In this document: piece by piece, positions 45,806 through 56,656 of the stretch
How the letters are laid out: each line of letters starts with the position of its first letter
Numbering within the stretch: position 1 is the first letter of the stretch
NCBI GenBank assembly: GCA_023159155.1
Contig: JAJNNX010000016.1
Location: 434,001 to 498,000, forward strand
Direction of reading: 5' to 3'
Origin: Ustulina deusta
Lineage: Eukaryota; Ascomycota; Sordariomycetes; Xylariales; Xylariaceae
DNA: 64,000 nucleotides
Translations under genes and position numbers: made by a program
Notes under the pieces: model-generated
Database searches by the model: none
What the model was told of the DNA's origin: nothing
What the model saw: the letters and a program-made list of their open reading frames with translations, nothing else

Positions 45806-47633
45806 TTTGGAACGATAAAACAAGGTCGGAGGTTTGTGGATGTTTTGATGGAGAAAAGTTTGGCTGGGCTTTTGAGGAGTGTCATGGAGTCGGAAAGTGG
45901 GGCTGTACCTAGGTAGGTACCAACCTCTAAGGTAGGGAGTGATAAATGTGTGTCCACTGTAAGTACTACATAAGTACCAGAATATCATGCTCTGAGTAGT
46001 GGAGACTGGGGATTACTGGTGGGCCCTACAGAACTACATATCCAAGGTGGCTAGCTACAGCTCCAGTAAACGGAGTACAGATAGTATTAAAATAAATATG
46101 TGTATGTGTGTGTGCACATGCAGTATGAGGAGAGCAAATATATCTTTTTCTCATATATATATGTTATTTTGCAAGAATCGTGTTTGTCTGTGGTTTGTAC
46201 CATGTGTAAGCTACTGGGTGTAGCCAATTCTAGTAGGGGCGGCTGAGCCGCGCCAGTTGACAGTGCTACTATACACCTACACTACACTACAGCTTTAAAG
46301 GGCTGAACACACGATGCATAGGTACCTAAATTCCACACCCAAAACCCCGTCTCGTCTTCATCCCTTCTTCTGAAGCTTCAAACGAACACAGACATTTGGG
46401 AATAGGTTCTCGAGATATTAACTGGAAGGTGACTAAGAATTGAGTTGTCACACGGTAAGCCCACCTGAATTAAGAGATGACACTCTCTTGGTAGGTGCTT
46501 GCAGTTGATGTTCCGTGTTCGCCAAATACCTGCATTTTCCAAAGGATCTCGTCTCGCTCCATCTGGAAAGTATTGCTTAATAGGTTGAACCTGAAGCCCC
46601 TAGCCATCACATAAACGGGTTCTTGAGAAATCAAAGAAGGGAACCACACTGGTAGGCTCGCTGTTACGTCTTGTGCCCAGCTAGAGCTCGGATTGAAGCT
46701 CTAGCAAGAGGTTAGGGGGACTCCAAGCAAGCGATATACTTCATCGCCCGAGATTGAAGTTGGATGGTGTTGAATAATGCTAATAGCATCTATCTAGCAT
46801 CCCATCGATTTCGCGGCATTCTTTGCCCTTCGCGCCCATGCCAGGCATGTTGACGAGGATAGTCTCGATCTTGTTTTCCGTGAGAATTTCCACGCAAGCG
46901 ACCTCTGCCTCAAAATAGTAGTGATTGGCACAAGGACACTGCTAGTCTTGAAAGGCCACGCCATCTAGTGTAGCCAATTACTCCGTACTCGTATCCTTGT
47001 TTTCTATCTAGCCCTGTTCCGTGGTCTTGTGCCAGAACACCTCAGCTCTCCTCCACTATAGTAGAAGTTCTGCTATCAACCTGGGGCACATCGGACCAGG
47101 TTTGGGGTTATTAGTAATTGGTGGAAAGTTCCTAGCAATCCATGCATAATATGAGAATTTCCCCCATTGGCCTTTCGAGATTTGTTTTCTCTTCCTCTTT
47201 GGCACAGCGATATACGACTCCGACGGCCTCAGTCAACATGTTTCCGGTTGGCGAAACTGTTCCGTCAATGATCTGCGCGCCTCACCTCTTATTACACGCG
47301 GCTCGGTCTCGGGTCAGCTCCACGCGAAGCCCTGAGGTAATGCCGAACCATGTGCAATAAATTCTTTGGTATAGGTACACGTTAGGAGCGGTGCGCTAGG
47401 TAGGTCATGCATCGACACCACATCTCCACGTACTCGTCTTGGGCTTCGAAACTAGCAACCTAGTCCCGACTCGTGTTCGGAGGAAACCCCCTTTACGGCA
47501 GAATGACAGGTAAAGGGGCGATGGTGCGGCGTATACAAAGGGTGTAGGGGACCGGTGCGAAGATCTCGTCACGATCCGCATCTCAACAAGTCGGAACAGA
47601 AACGAGCAGACTTTGTTTCTAGATCTGCCCAGT
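45806..47633. other. Intergenic, divergent promoters
   Basis: This lies between the divergently transcribed URI/Bud27-like gene and the PL4 lyase gene. A TACCTAGGTAGGTACC word lies at 45906-45921, about 100 bp upstream of the URI/Bud27 start. No gene was recognised; weak frames at 46000-47400 lack coding features. Confidence 0.55.
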
Positions 47634-49861
47634 ATGCTGTGGCCAACGGTTTTCAGCTTCCTCTTCGCTTGGGCCGGCGTCGTTCGCGGCATCACTGTCA
47701 CTTCGTCAACCTCGTCGTATGTCATCGACACTGCTAGCTCGTACAACTTCATCGTGACGATTAGTCGCTCAACATGCGACATCACTTCGCTGAAGTTCTA
47801 CGGGACTGAGTACCAGTACCAGAGCACTGGGAGTCACATTGCGTCGGGGCTCGGCAGCGGCACGTCTGTAGGTCGACCCCATCCCATACTAACCCCTGTG
47901 ATGCCCAATCTAACGTAGTCCCAAAGGTCTCCTACACAACTAGCCCGTCAGGGGACACCGTCATCTTTGCCTGCACGCAATCCAGCAGCTCATTCGATCT
48001 GACGCACTACATGGTCTTCCGCGATGGCTCGGCCAATATCTGGAGTAAGTAGTTCCCGGATCGTTTTTTTCCAGGGGTTGTTTCAAGCGTACGAAGGTTG
48101 CTGTCAAGGCTAGAACTGTGCCTTGGAACCTTTTCATACCTCCGAAACAGTTGCATATTATATTCGAAATGAAGGACGATTGCTGACCTCGAGTACTATA
48201 GTGGGTACCAGCATCAATTCGGAGCCGTCAGTAGGCGAGTTGCGGTACATCTTCCGCTTGACGGGCCTGACCTCTGCTTATCCGTACGGCGATGTGTCGG
48301 CAACGGCCGGTGGTACTGCGATCGAAGGCTCCGACGTTTATACCGTTAGCGGCCAGACGCGCAGCAAGTTTTATTCTTCCGAGCGCTTTATTGATGAGTC
48401 GGTGTACTGCGCTACCGACTCTGGTGCGACTGTTCACGCTTGCTTCTTGCGACCAAACCACCAGGCTACCGAGAAGAGCTCTGGCGGACCTTTCTTCCGC
48501 GACATCAGCTTGAATTACGGTGGCGATTATCAGTCCGTGACTTACTATAGTAAGCGATTCTCGGTGTCATTCTCTGCTTGCTTTGGCGGTTTTTAGCATA
48601 TGATGGCTCGCTTCGAGCCAAACTATATCTTAAAAGCTTCCCGCTCTTCCAAAACACTCACAGAACGCGCTTGAAATGGCACGTACTAACCCTTAATGTT
48701 GTAGTGAACTCCGGCCATGTTCCAACTGAAGACTACCGAACAGGTTTCCATGGCCCGTATGTTTTTGCCATGACTCGCAGTGGTATTCCCTCCGCGAGCT
48801 CTACCGACGTCACTTTCTTCGATAGCCTCAATCTCAACAATTACGTGCCTATCTCCGGAAAGCGTGGGTATGTCAAGGGTACGGCGACTGGTGTGTCTTC
48901 TAGCTTCCCTATCGTCGTTCACTGGTACAACAGTGGCTACCAGTTCTGGACTTATGCTAGCTCTGCCGGAGCCTACACGTCGCCGCCAATGCCTGCTGGC
49001 TCCTATACAATGAAGCTGTACCAAGACGAGTTCCTCGCTGCAACTCAGACTGTGTCCGTTTCAGCTGGAGCAACAGCGACGTCAAACATCGCCGCGACCG
49101 CGTCAGCCCTAACGCAGTCGAGAACCACTATTTTCAAGCTAGGAGACTACGATGGACAGCCAACCGGTTTCTTGAATGCAGCGAACCAGCTGCGCATGCA
49201 CCCGTCGGATAGCCGGTAAGCATTATCATCGAGGAAGTATATATGCGGCCTCCGCTGACGCCTCCGACAGAATGTCTAGCTGGTCTCCGGGCACTGTCTC
49301 AAGCACGGCCGCCTCTTCGTGGCCCATGGCTATATTCCAGAGCGTCAACAATGGACAGAAGATCAGCTTTTCGCTCTCTAGCGCCGTGTCTTCCACTGCT
49401 AGTACGCATCCCCAAGCCTTTTATCGCGTGTCTTGACAGCTTTTGCATGCTCCCGAGACCCCAATAATTCGTCAAATGATTACCATCTGCGGTGATTTCT
49501 AACAACTGAATTTGTGTAGCTCTCCGAATAGCCACGACACTCTCCTTCGCCGGCGGACGACCACAGGCCATCGTCAACTCGTATACGTGCTCCGCGCCCT
49601 CCGCGCCCACTAAGATCGACAGCCGTGGTGTGACTCGCGGCGCATATCGCGGATATGGAGAAATCTATGAGTGCAGTATCCCCGCTGGCAACCTCGTGAG
49701 CGGCACTAACACCGTCACCATCAACGTCATCTCTGGCTCAAGCGGTGATACATACTTGAGCCCCAGTGTGGTATGTACCTTGAAGTTCTGATCTATCTAG
49801 CTCACGTCGTACTAATGAGATGGTATTCTAGATCTTCGACGCTGTTGAGCTTTTCTATTAG
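47634..49861 (+). CDS. Secreted rhamnogalacturonan lyase, PL4 family
   Basis: Seven exons, 47634-47867, 47927-48044, 48202-48549, 48705-49215, 49271-49401, 49520-49770 and 49832-49861, encode 540 aa; all introns are GT-AG and restore a continuous family sequence. Residues 1-19 ([19 protein letters not shown]) are a signal peptide. The beta-sandwich catalytic domain contains [38 protein letters not shown] and [20 protein letters not shown]. By comparison with the Aspergillus aculeatus enzyme the catalytic pair should be Lys173 and His238. A fibronectin-III-like domain ([20 protein letters not shown]) and a carbohydrate-binding-like C-terminal domain ([14 protein letters not shown], ending FDAVELFY) follow. 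It cleaves the rhamnose-galacturonic acid backbone of pectin by beta-elimination, pointing to growth on plant material. The length matches characterised enzymes (about 500-530 aa). Confidence 0.94.
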
Positions 49862-50143
49862 CTTGGTATAGTTAATGTATGCTGCAGGGGTTGTGGAAAA
49901 CACGTGGTACAGACACGACTTAACCAGTTTCTCTTCTCATGCCTCTTTCAAGCCGTCTTTTTCTCTCGCTGGGCTTCCCGAATCACGTCGGTGCCTGGAC
50001 GATGCGGAGGACAGACTTGAAGCCTAAAACAAGAAGTTATAGGCTGGTAGATAGTCGCCGATGCTCAACATCGAATGTTTACTTTTAACCTGGAAAAACC
50101 AACGTGGTGTGTAGTATTGATCTATGCCTGTTCTATATCCAAA

Positions 50144-51787
50144 TTACTGTGTTTCATTCGCTCGTCTATCCTTCTCCCTCACTTCCTGCCTCCACTTCAT
50201 CCCTTTCCGGACAACCACCACTAAGCACGGAGATACCACCACGTAGAACGACGCGATGATTGAGAAAGCTTTGCCGGGATCGACGGCTGATATCAGCGGC
50301 TCAATGGCTGCTGACATCGCCGCCCCCAACAAGAATTTGATAATGTTATTAGATGCTGAGGCAGCAGAGGCTTTCTCGGGTCTGATGTCTGTAATGAGTG
50401 CGTTGAAGACGCTAGCTACACCGGATAGCCCTAGTCCTAGGAGGAAGACGAGTACCACTACCACGCCAACCGAGACCTGGTTCTCGACTGCCCACCCCCA
50501 TGCCGTAATGACGATGACGCTTAGTATGAATGGCGGTATGAGAACCTCGATTCGTGCTCGCTCGATGGGAAATTCGGATAAATCCATGTGCCGATCTTTG
50601 TTGACAGTGATGTTGAGCCGCTTGGCATGTCGTTGGAAGTTCCAGTTGAGCCCTTTACCCACCAGTATCACGGCAACAACAGATCCGACGGCCAAGGGGA
50701 GGTACAGGAGACCGATTGTCAAGCCATTGTAGCCATAGTACCGAGCGAAAAGACTAGGTGCTGCGGTACCAACGGCGTAGAGCCCTGCAAATAGGAGGCC
50801 ACCGTAGGTGGAGAGGAGAAACAACTCCTTCTCAAACAGAAGAGTCAGCGCGCTAAGGAATCGAGCCCAGGCGAAGTTGGCTTTAGGGCTTTCTACGTCA
50901 GGCGTGGGCGTGGGCGTGGGCGTAGTGCCAATCTCCAATTCATGTGATCGATCTTTACGACGATTCTGGAATAACTGTAATAAGGTCTGATTGGCCTTCC
51001 TCGGTAGAATCGAGCCGTCTCCCACGATTGTGCGACAGGTCTCGGGGAACAGGGCGAATAGGACAGCTAGGTTGATGCCGCCAGTAATTGCCAGGAACCA
51101 AAAGATGTTTCGCCACCCAAGATATTGTGCGATAGCTCCCCCGATTACAGGGCCTATGCTAGGGCCCAGTACCGTGGGAAGAGCGAGGAATGCGGCATAC
51201 TGGCCGCGTTCTGCACTGGTGCTGATGTCAGCCACAACACCTTGACACAGGGCCTGTGTAGACGAGATAGTTATTGACTGCACAGAGCGCAGAGCTAACA
51301 GGCTGCCATAGGAGTCAGTCAAGGCGAGTGCTATGTCGGTAGCGATGTAAAGAATAAAGCAGATAATGTAGACCGGTCGTCTGCCTTTAGCATCCGCATA
51401 GCCGCCAATGAAGATTGGCGTGACGCCCTGGAATATCATGTAGCTAGTGACAGTGAGGTTGATCTTCTTGATTGAGGTGTGCAAGTCATGGGCGGCATTG
51501 TTAAGCGCCGGCAAGTATATCTGTGCCGTCCAGGATGCGAAAAGCCCGCTGAACGCAGCGCTGATCACAATAAGCCTTTTTCCCAGTGACGTGTATACTG
51601 AATGCGCCGATGATATCGCGACGGGGTCTAGTTGTGTTGAGTCCTTGTCAGGACCAATACTGCTAGCGTGAACAGCGATAGTGTCGTTGCTGGTTTCACT
51701 CTGCCTTTGACTTTGACCTAACAGTTCAGTGGATTGTGCCAACGACGCGTCCTTCTCGTAAGAGACTGCTTGATGGTCTGGTGCCAT
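50144..51787 (-). CDS. MFS drug/H+ antiporter, DHA1 (QDR/AQR1-like)
   Basis: Single exon, 547 aa from the ATG at 51787 (MAPDHQAVSYEKDAS). After a polar N-terminal tail of about 70 residues come some twelve hydrophobic segments. The first pair flanks the MFS motif A (GGYADAKGRRPVYI). Other signatures are LVISAAFSGLFASWTAQIYLPALN (TM1), FLALPTVLGPSIGPVIGGAIAQYLGWRNIFW (motif C region, TM5-6) and a hydrophilic loop with a TPTPTPTPD repeat coded by a GGGCGT array (50901-50924). It resembles the yeast Qdr/Aqr1 subfamily, which exports drugs, weak acids and amino acids across the plasma membrane. It lies about 1.8 kb from the citrate synthase gene, so it may export the cluster product, but it could equally be an unrelated transporter. 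Confidence 0.9.
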   Translation of the reverse strand: MAPDHQAVSYEKDASLAQSTELLGQSQRQSETSNDTIAVHASSIGPDKDSTQLDPVAISSAHSVYTSLGKRLIVISAAFSGLFASWTAQIYLPALNNAAHDLHTSIKKINLTVTSYMIFQGVTPIFIGGYADAKGRRPVYIICFILYIATDIALALTDSYGSLLALRSVQSITISSTQALCQGVVADISTSAERGQYAAFLALPTVLGPSIGPVIGGAIAQYLGWRNIFWFLAITGGINLAVLFALFPETCRTIVGDGSILPRKANQTLLQLFQNRRKDRSHELEIGTTPTPTPTPDVESPKANFAWARFLSALTLLFEKELFLLSTYGGLLFAGLYAVGTAAPSLFARYYGYNGLTIGLLYLPLAVGSVVAVILVGKGLNWNFQRHAKRLNITVNKDRHMDLSEFPIERARIEVLIPPFILSVIVITAWGWAVENQVSVGVVVVLVFLLGLGLSGVASVFNALITDIRPEKASAASASNNIIKFLLGAAMSAAIEPLISAVDPGKAFSIIASFYVVVSPCLVVVVRKGMKWRQEVREKDRRANETQ

Positions 51788-53596
51788 TGGCTGCAATCTT
51801 GAGTTGAAGAGCCCTAAGAGGTATCTGGAGTAACAGTAATGGAGCTTAACGGAAAGGGAATGGTGATACGTTAGAGAAGGCTTTCTAGACGGGCAGGTGG
51901 CTGACAGGAAATCCGATAGCAAGATATCACTTCTTCCCTATGATACTTGAAGCCCTGCTACCAAGGGCGTCGGATAATTGGCTTTCGAATTTGCCGACTT
52001 GCGCTGATCGCGAAATACTAGTCAGCCAAAGTCATTGATCACACCATCGTAAAAGGGATTTTGCCTCTGACTTCCGACCAGGTCCAGAACGCCCTCATCA
52101 TTTGAAATGATGGCTTTGTTCCAGCGGATATGGATCCATTGGAGTAGTTCGCATGGTGCTTGAAGTAAGGCTCAATCCCGAAAATCTTTGAAAGTAGCAA
52201 GCCGACAGCAGGTCAGCGCTGGTGATCAGCGTACTCATATCTCACCCTGGTCTGCTAGGGTACGCTGGGTCTCTCCCAAAAGCGCAGGATCTCCGAAGCG
52301 ATCGATCGAGAGTGGTATTCTCGCCAAGAAGCTTTATCGGCGATACTTGGGATGAGTCGTACATGCATGGATGAAGGCCCATAAGGTAGGTATAACAGAG
52401 ATCTTAAGATCGGGTAAGACCTATATATCGAAGAGCCTTGCTATAACAGTGTAGAATTCTAGAGCAGCGAAAGAAGGGGGTTCAACATTAGACCTCAGAC
52501 TGGGCTCAGGATTAAAGGAATGAAGGAGTATGCGAGTTCAGGCTACCCGTAATTATAAGCGACCGGCATTCGGAAAGATAAGCCACATCTGGATCCTTTT
52601 AGGGGCCTTGGCGATACAACGTATCAAAGGATATTTGCCAATCAGAGTTGTTAGCATTTATTGAGAGCAGCTGTGAAATATCCATACATAGATGCCATAT
52701 CGCTCATACTTGCCCCTCCGTGACATTTCGCCCCCCAGCGGACCCGTTCTTGTACCCGATTTGGCGAATACGACTCGGGAATAGCTTAGGTACTATTAGG
52801 TGCTATATGTAAGTGTGTATCGATCGTATTTACCAGCGTTTTTCTCCTCTCTCGCTTAAGTGACCTGTCAAACTTACAGATTCTCGTACTTGCACTAGTA
52901 TCTCGGGCGTCAAGATACCTACTTACTGTCTACTATACTACCCCCTATGCATATTGTAGCAGGGGTCGTTGTTCGGTATCTGTGCGTAGCAGTACCAATT
53001 ATGTTCTCAAGGTCTTGAGTGGGTAAGACGTGGCGTCTCTGTTGACGACCAGCACATTCTTTCGGGTGGGGGCCGTTGAACTTACAACGTCTGGGTAGTT
53101 CACAACCAATAAACTTAGTGTTAAGATGATTTTGTTCGTCCTGTTGAGTCTCTCCGGAAATACCAAGTACCATGCCGATTTGAACTATCATTGTACAGAA
53201 CTGATCAGTAAAACACTACGTTAGTATCGTACATGTATTTATGATCTACTACCCTGTAGAGAACACACTACAGAGGTACATAACCGCTATGAATCATGAA
53301 TGTTCATTACGCTATTGCTACAATACAGGTCCTCAGTATGGTATCCTGAATATGTTCAATAGCACGTTTATATAAGATAATATCTAGAAATAGATGATCA
53401 CATTCAGGGCCAAGCTATACATTTCAGCTCCTCTATAAACAAAACTACTTAAATATTTAACCCGCTTAGCTAATCTTAAAAGCGCTTAAAACGTTCGCGC
53501 CAGACCATGTCGTCCAGAGAAGGCTAACCATTACAGTGTACCAAGAAAGCCCATCCGAGGTAACGGATGCATGACCGTTCAACAAGTAAAAGTGCC
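51788..53596. other. Intergenic, likely left border of the cluster
   Basis: No coding region was recognised. The part from about 53200 to 53480 is AT-rich. It separates the MFS gene's promoter from the 3' end of the citrate synthase gene. Confidence 0.55.
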
Positions 53597-55134
53597 TTAA
53601 CGAGCCAGAGGTGCCACGTACTTCTGCAACGGCCTCCACAGCTTCACGGGTTGGGCTAATTTGTGCTAATTAGTAATATTACTTACATGTTTGGAGAAAT
53701 GGATGGTGGTAAGAACTTACTCAGGCTCTCGCGCCAGTGAGCTAACGCACCGGCACATCTAGAGATCGCCGTGATTGCTATAATCATTTCCGGATCAAAG
53801 CCCCTAATCGTAAGTCAGAAAGTGATTTGATGTGACCTAATGAGTGACTTACATGGCTGTGTAAAGGAAGCAACCCATCAAGTCCGCATTTGCCTTAAGA
53901 TTTCTCTCAATAAAATACGAGTCTTGGCTGGCATATTTGTCGATGGCTAAAGACACTTGAATGAGTGGGTTCGCGTCAACTTCTTCCTTATATTTCCCCA
54001 TAAGTTCCTCGATAAGGGACAAGCGAGGATCCCTCGTCTTATAGATACGGTGGCCGTATCCAAAGAGTCTCCCCTTACCCCTCTTGACTCCCTCAATAAA
54101 GTAGGGAACACGTTCTGGTATGCCAATAGTCGCCAATGCCTCATATGCAAGGTCAATGGCACCACCATGCAGTGGGCCGTAACCACTGATAACACCAGAC
54201 ATGGTAGCCGAAACCGGGTCTATAAGGGTGGAACCCGCATGCAACACCGCCGCGGTCGAGTTGGTGATCTCATGATCTGCATACAAAATCCAGAGTTTGT
54301 TCAAGCATTCCTCAACTTTGGGGTTCTCCTGAGAGACTCCCATCATCCACAAGAGGTTGCTAAGCAGTGACCTACTGGGTTCTGGGGGAGTGAAGGTCCT
54401 ATCGTTCTTGTGACAATAGATGAGTGCTACCGTTGCAGCCAGATACCCAATAGTTCGCACAAGAGCGGCATCCGCAACATCTAGACGACCTTGGAACATG
54501 GGCTTTTGTGTATGACGCGTGGCACAAACGGCCTCGTCAGCGGCCGCAAAAGCGCTCATAGCCGCAATTATCATCGGCATCGATTCAGCATCGCGACTGG
54601 ACGTGATGTTAGACTCGTTAACATTAAGGTTAGGAGTTATAGTCTGGGATTGATTGCGTACGGAAATGCTGATATTACTTTGACGACACTTTCGGGAGGA
54701 TTCATAGCGTGAGACATTCCAGCTCGGACGTGGTCCTTTTCTGCCTGAGAAGGTAGGTGACCCCAGACGAGAAGGTGCATAACATCTTCGTAGACATAGT
54801 CGCGAAACAACTGCTCGATATCGAAGTCTCTATATCGGATAATGCCTCGGTGGCCATCGCTGTCACACAAGCCGGTTAATTTCAAGTGTTTTATCAAAAG
54901 TTTGAATTTCACTTGCATGAATGTGATGCTAGACTCAACGCATGCAGTATTCTGGTAGCCTGTATCAAGAATACGAAGGCCCTGAACAATCTGAGACTCA
55001 TTCTCGACACCAGTCATACGGCCACACTCCAAAACACTGATCTTGCCAATGTCGGTGGCCCTGATGTAGCCATCGTCAATTGGGATCTTGTAAGACTTTC
55101 CCGTGCGGGAGTCGAGCACGTCGAGGTGTGCCAT
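53597..55134 (-). CDS. Citrate synthase-family enzyme, candidate alkylcitrate synthase
   Basis: Five exons, 55134-54917, 54859-54662, 54596-53853, 53803-53721 and 53655-53597, encode 433 aa. The first intron starts GCAAGT, a GC-AG intron; splicing there restores SSITFI-DGHRGIIRYR, the family block. Catalytic residues are present: His247 in ADHE, His282 in GPLHGGA, His321 in GYGHRIYK and Asp377 in NADLMG, corresponding to the substrate-binding and catalytic positions of known citrate synthases. There is no Arg-rich mitochondrial presequence (start MAHLDVLDSRTGKSYKIP) and the tail (VAPLAR) is not a clear PTS1 peroxisomal signal, so a cytosolic location is likely. The reaction is Claisen condensation of an acyl-CoA with oxaloacetate. 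Beside an HR-PKS, the acyl donor may be a polyketide chain (alkylcitrate synthase). It shares a promoter with the gene at 55680. An ordinary cytosolic citrate synthase or a 2-methylcitrate synthase remains possible. Confidence 0.87.
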
Positions 55135-55679
55135 GGCAATCAGCTGACCTGAGATTTAGGAACTCGCGACAATGTTGTAAACTGCTTGATGAAACAAAAA
55201 AGAACTGTGAGACGAGTTGAGAACACGACTGCAAATGAATGATACGAAGTGAATGATATGAATGTATATGCCCTATATGATGGTATCTGAAATATCTTCC
55301 TCGTGAGAGGCCAATCATGTCTCAGCCGCCCCCCTGATAGATGCCGAGTTCATCTAGATTATCTAGATTACACCAGCCCTGATCCAGAAATCCTGCAATC
55401 CTGCAATCCAACAATCCCTTGGCCTCCAGATCCTGCAATCCCGAAGGCATGGGGTACCGCGTTCTAGACGGCTGAACGTGCATATGTCACATGCATGGCA
55501 TGAGCATGGCCTCATACGACTTCTAAACTGTAAATCTCCGATAAATATAGGACTGTTTTACGGATAAATTCATATAGCTTCGTCGTCCCTTGCCTGCTAG
55601 TAGTTCTATATTCACCACATTACTCCTAAATTGATCATTTTCCTGCTCCACTAAGCTTTTCTCCTCAAGTTACCGCATC
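55135..55679. promoter_or_regulatory. Shared divergent promoter with repeated CCTGCAATC sites
   Basis: The 545-bp region between the divergent citrate synthase and CmcJ-like genes contains CCTGCAATC at 55392-55400, an overlapping CCTGCAATCC at 55400-55409 and a third copy at 55432-55441, all in one orientation. It also has two adjacent copies of ATCTAGATT (55352-55369). One more CCCTGCAATCC lies at 57032-57042. Repeated words like these are candidate sites for a pathway regulator. Confidence 0.6.
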
Positions 55680-56656
55680 ATGGCTGCTGCTGTCGCATCT
55701 ACCTCCGGCATTATTGGCATGTGGAACGGGACTCAAGATGGCAAAGAGGACGGCTACGTTGACTGGGCCACTGGTAAGACTAACGTGAACAATCCCAAAG
55801 AGGTCAAAATAGAGGTCCAAGATATCAGGACGCTCAACCCTCAGCCAACTTTCGAGTCCGATGGCTATGGACTTGTTAAGCACGAGTCCTCCTTGACTGC
55901 GGAACAATTCCTGGCGGGTGCCACCCCTGAAGGTAAGATCCAATCACAAGAGTGACAAACTTACCATATCTAACTTAGCCCAGGCAAGGGATTGATTGAG
56001 GACGTCTACTTCAAGGAGGTGGCCGAGTTGGTCAAGAAGGTGACTGGTTCCCAAGACGTCCTCCCTTATGTCTTTCGCATACGCCAGAACAACATGCGTC
56101 CCGGGACTTTCTCGACCGAGAAGCTCTCACATACGGCGCTCCCTGTTGCGCACGTGGACCGGGACGACGTGACAGGCGAGAATGGGATGCGGGAGCTCCT
56201 GAGTGATCGAGCAGAGGAACTGCTCAAGAAGGGTGTTCGTTACGCCCAGGTCAACGTGTGGAGAACTATCGGCGAGCCCATTCAACGATGGCCTCTGTGC
56301 TTTGTTAACCACAGATCTGTCCCCAACTGGACTTACTCCACGCATATGGCACGGGTTTTCCCGGAAAATGACCCTCGAGTGGCGATCCGGGGCGAGAAGA
56401 GCCATGATAGTGTCCTCAAGGACGACCCCAAGTAGGTAGCAGAATCTGCCGCGATCGTCAGGAGACTGACTTTATGTACAGTTACAAGTACCATTATGCT
56501 AGCGCCCTTGACGTCAACGAGGCCCTAGTATTCTCATCTTTTGATTCTGATATTACCAAGGTCATCCCGCACGGGGCTTTTTGGGACGAATCGAGCCTAG
56601 AGGATGCGCCGATTAGGCGATCAATTGAAGTCCGCTGCTGGGTAGTCTTCGAGTAA
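55680..56656 (+). CDS. CmcJ/AsaB-type hydroxylase-desaturase family protein
   Basis: Exons 55680-55932, 55984-56431 and 56482-56656 encode 291 aa; introns are 51 and 50 nt. The sequence contains the recurrent blocks of this fungal family: QVNVWRTIGEPIQRWPLCFVN, NYKYHYASALDVNEALVFSSFDSD, IPHGAFW and RRSIEVRCWVVF. Members (CmcJ, AsaB, NvfI/EfuJ relatives) are often found in fungal biosynthetic clusters and are thought to be Fe(II)/2-oxoglutarate-dependent-like oxygenases or desaturases, though several are unproven. No signal peptide is present, so it should act in the cytosol. It is divergently transcribed from the citrate synthase gene across 545 bp, suggesting co-regulation and action on the same pathway. 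Confidence 0.88.

Noticed and set aside
45806..45988. 61-residue upstream extension of the URI/Bud27 frame
   Set aside because: The extension reads through leader DNA with a TACCTAGGTA repeat and has no prefoldin similarity; the ATG at 45805 directly precedes the conserved helix.
51788..51922. 45-residue N-terminal extension of the MFS transporter
   Set aside because: It would start at TTG; the ATG at 51787 gives a normal DHA1 N-terminal tail.
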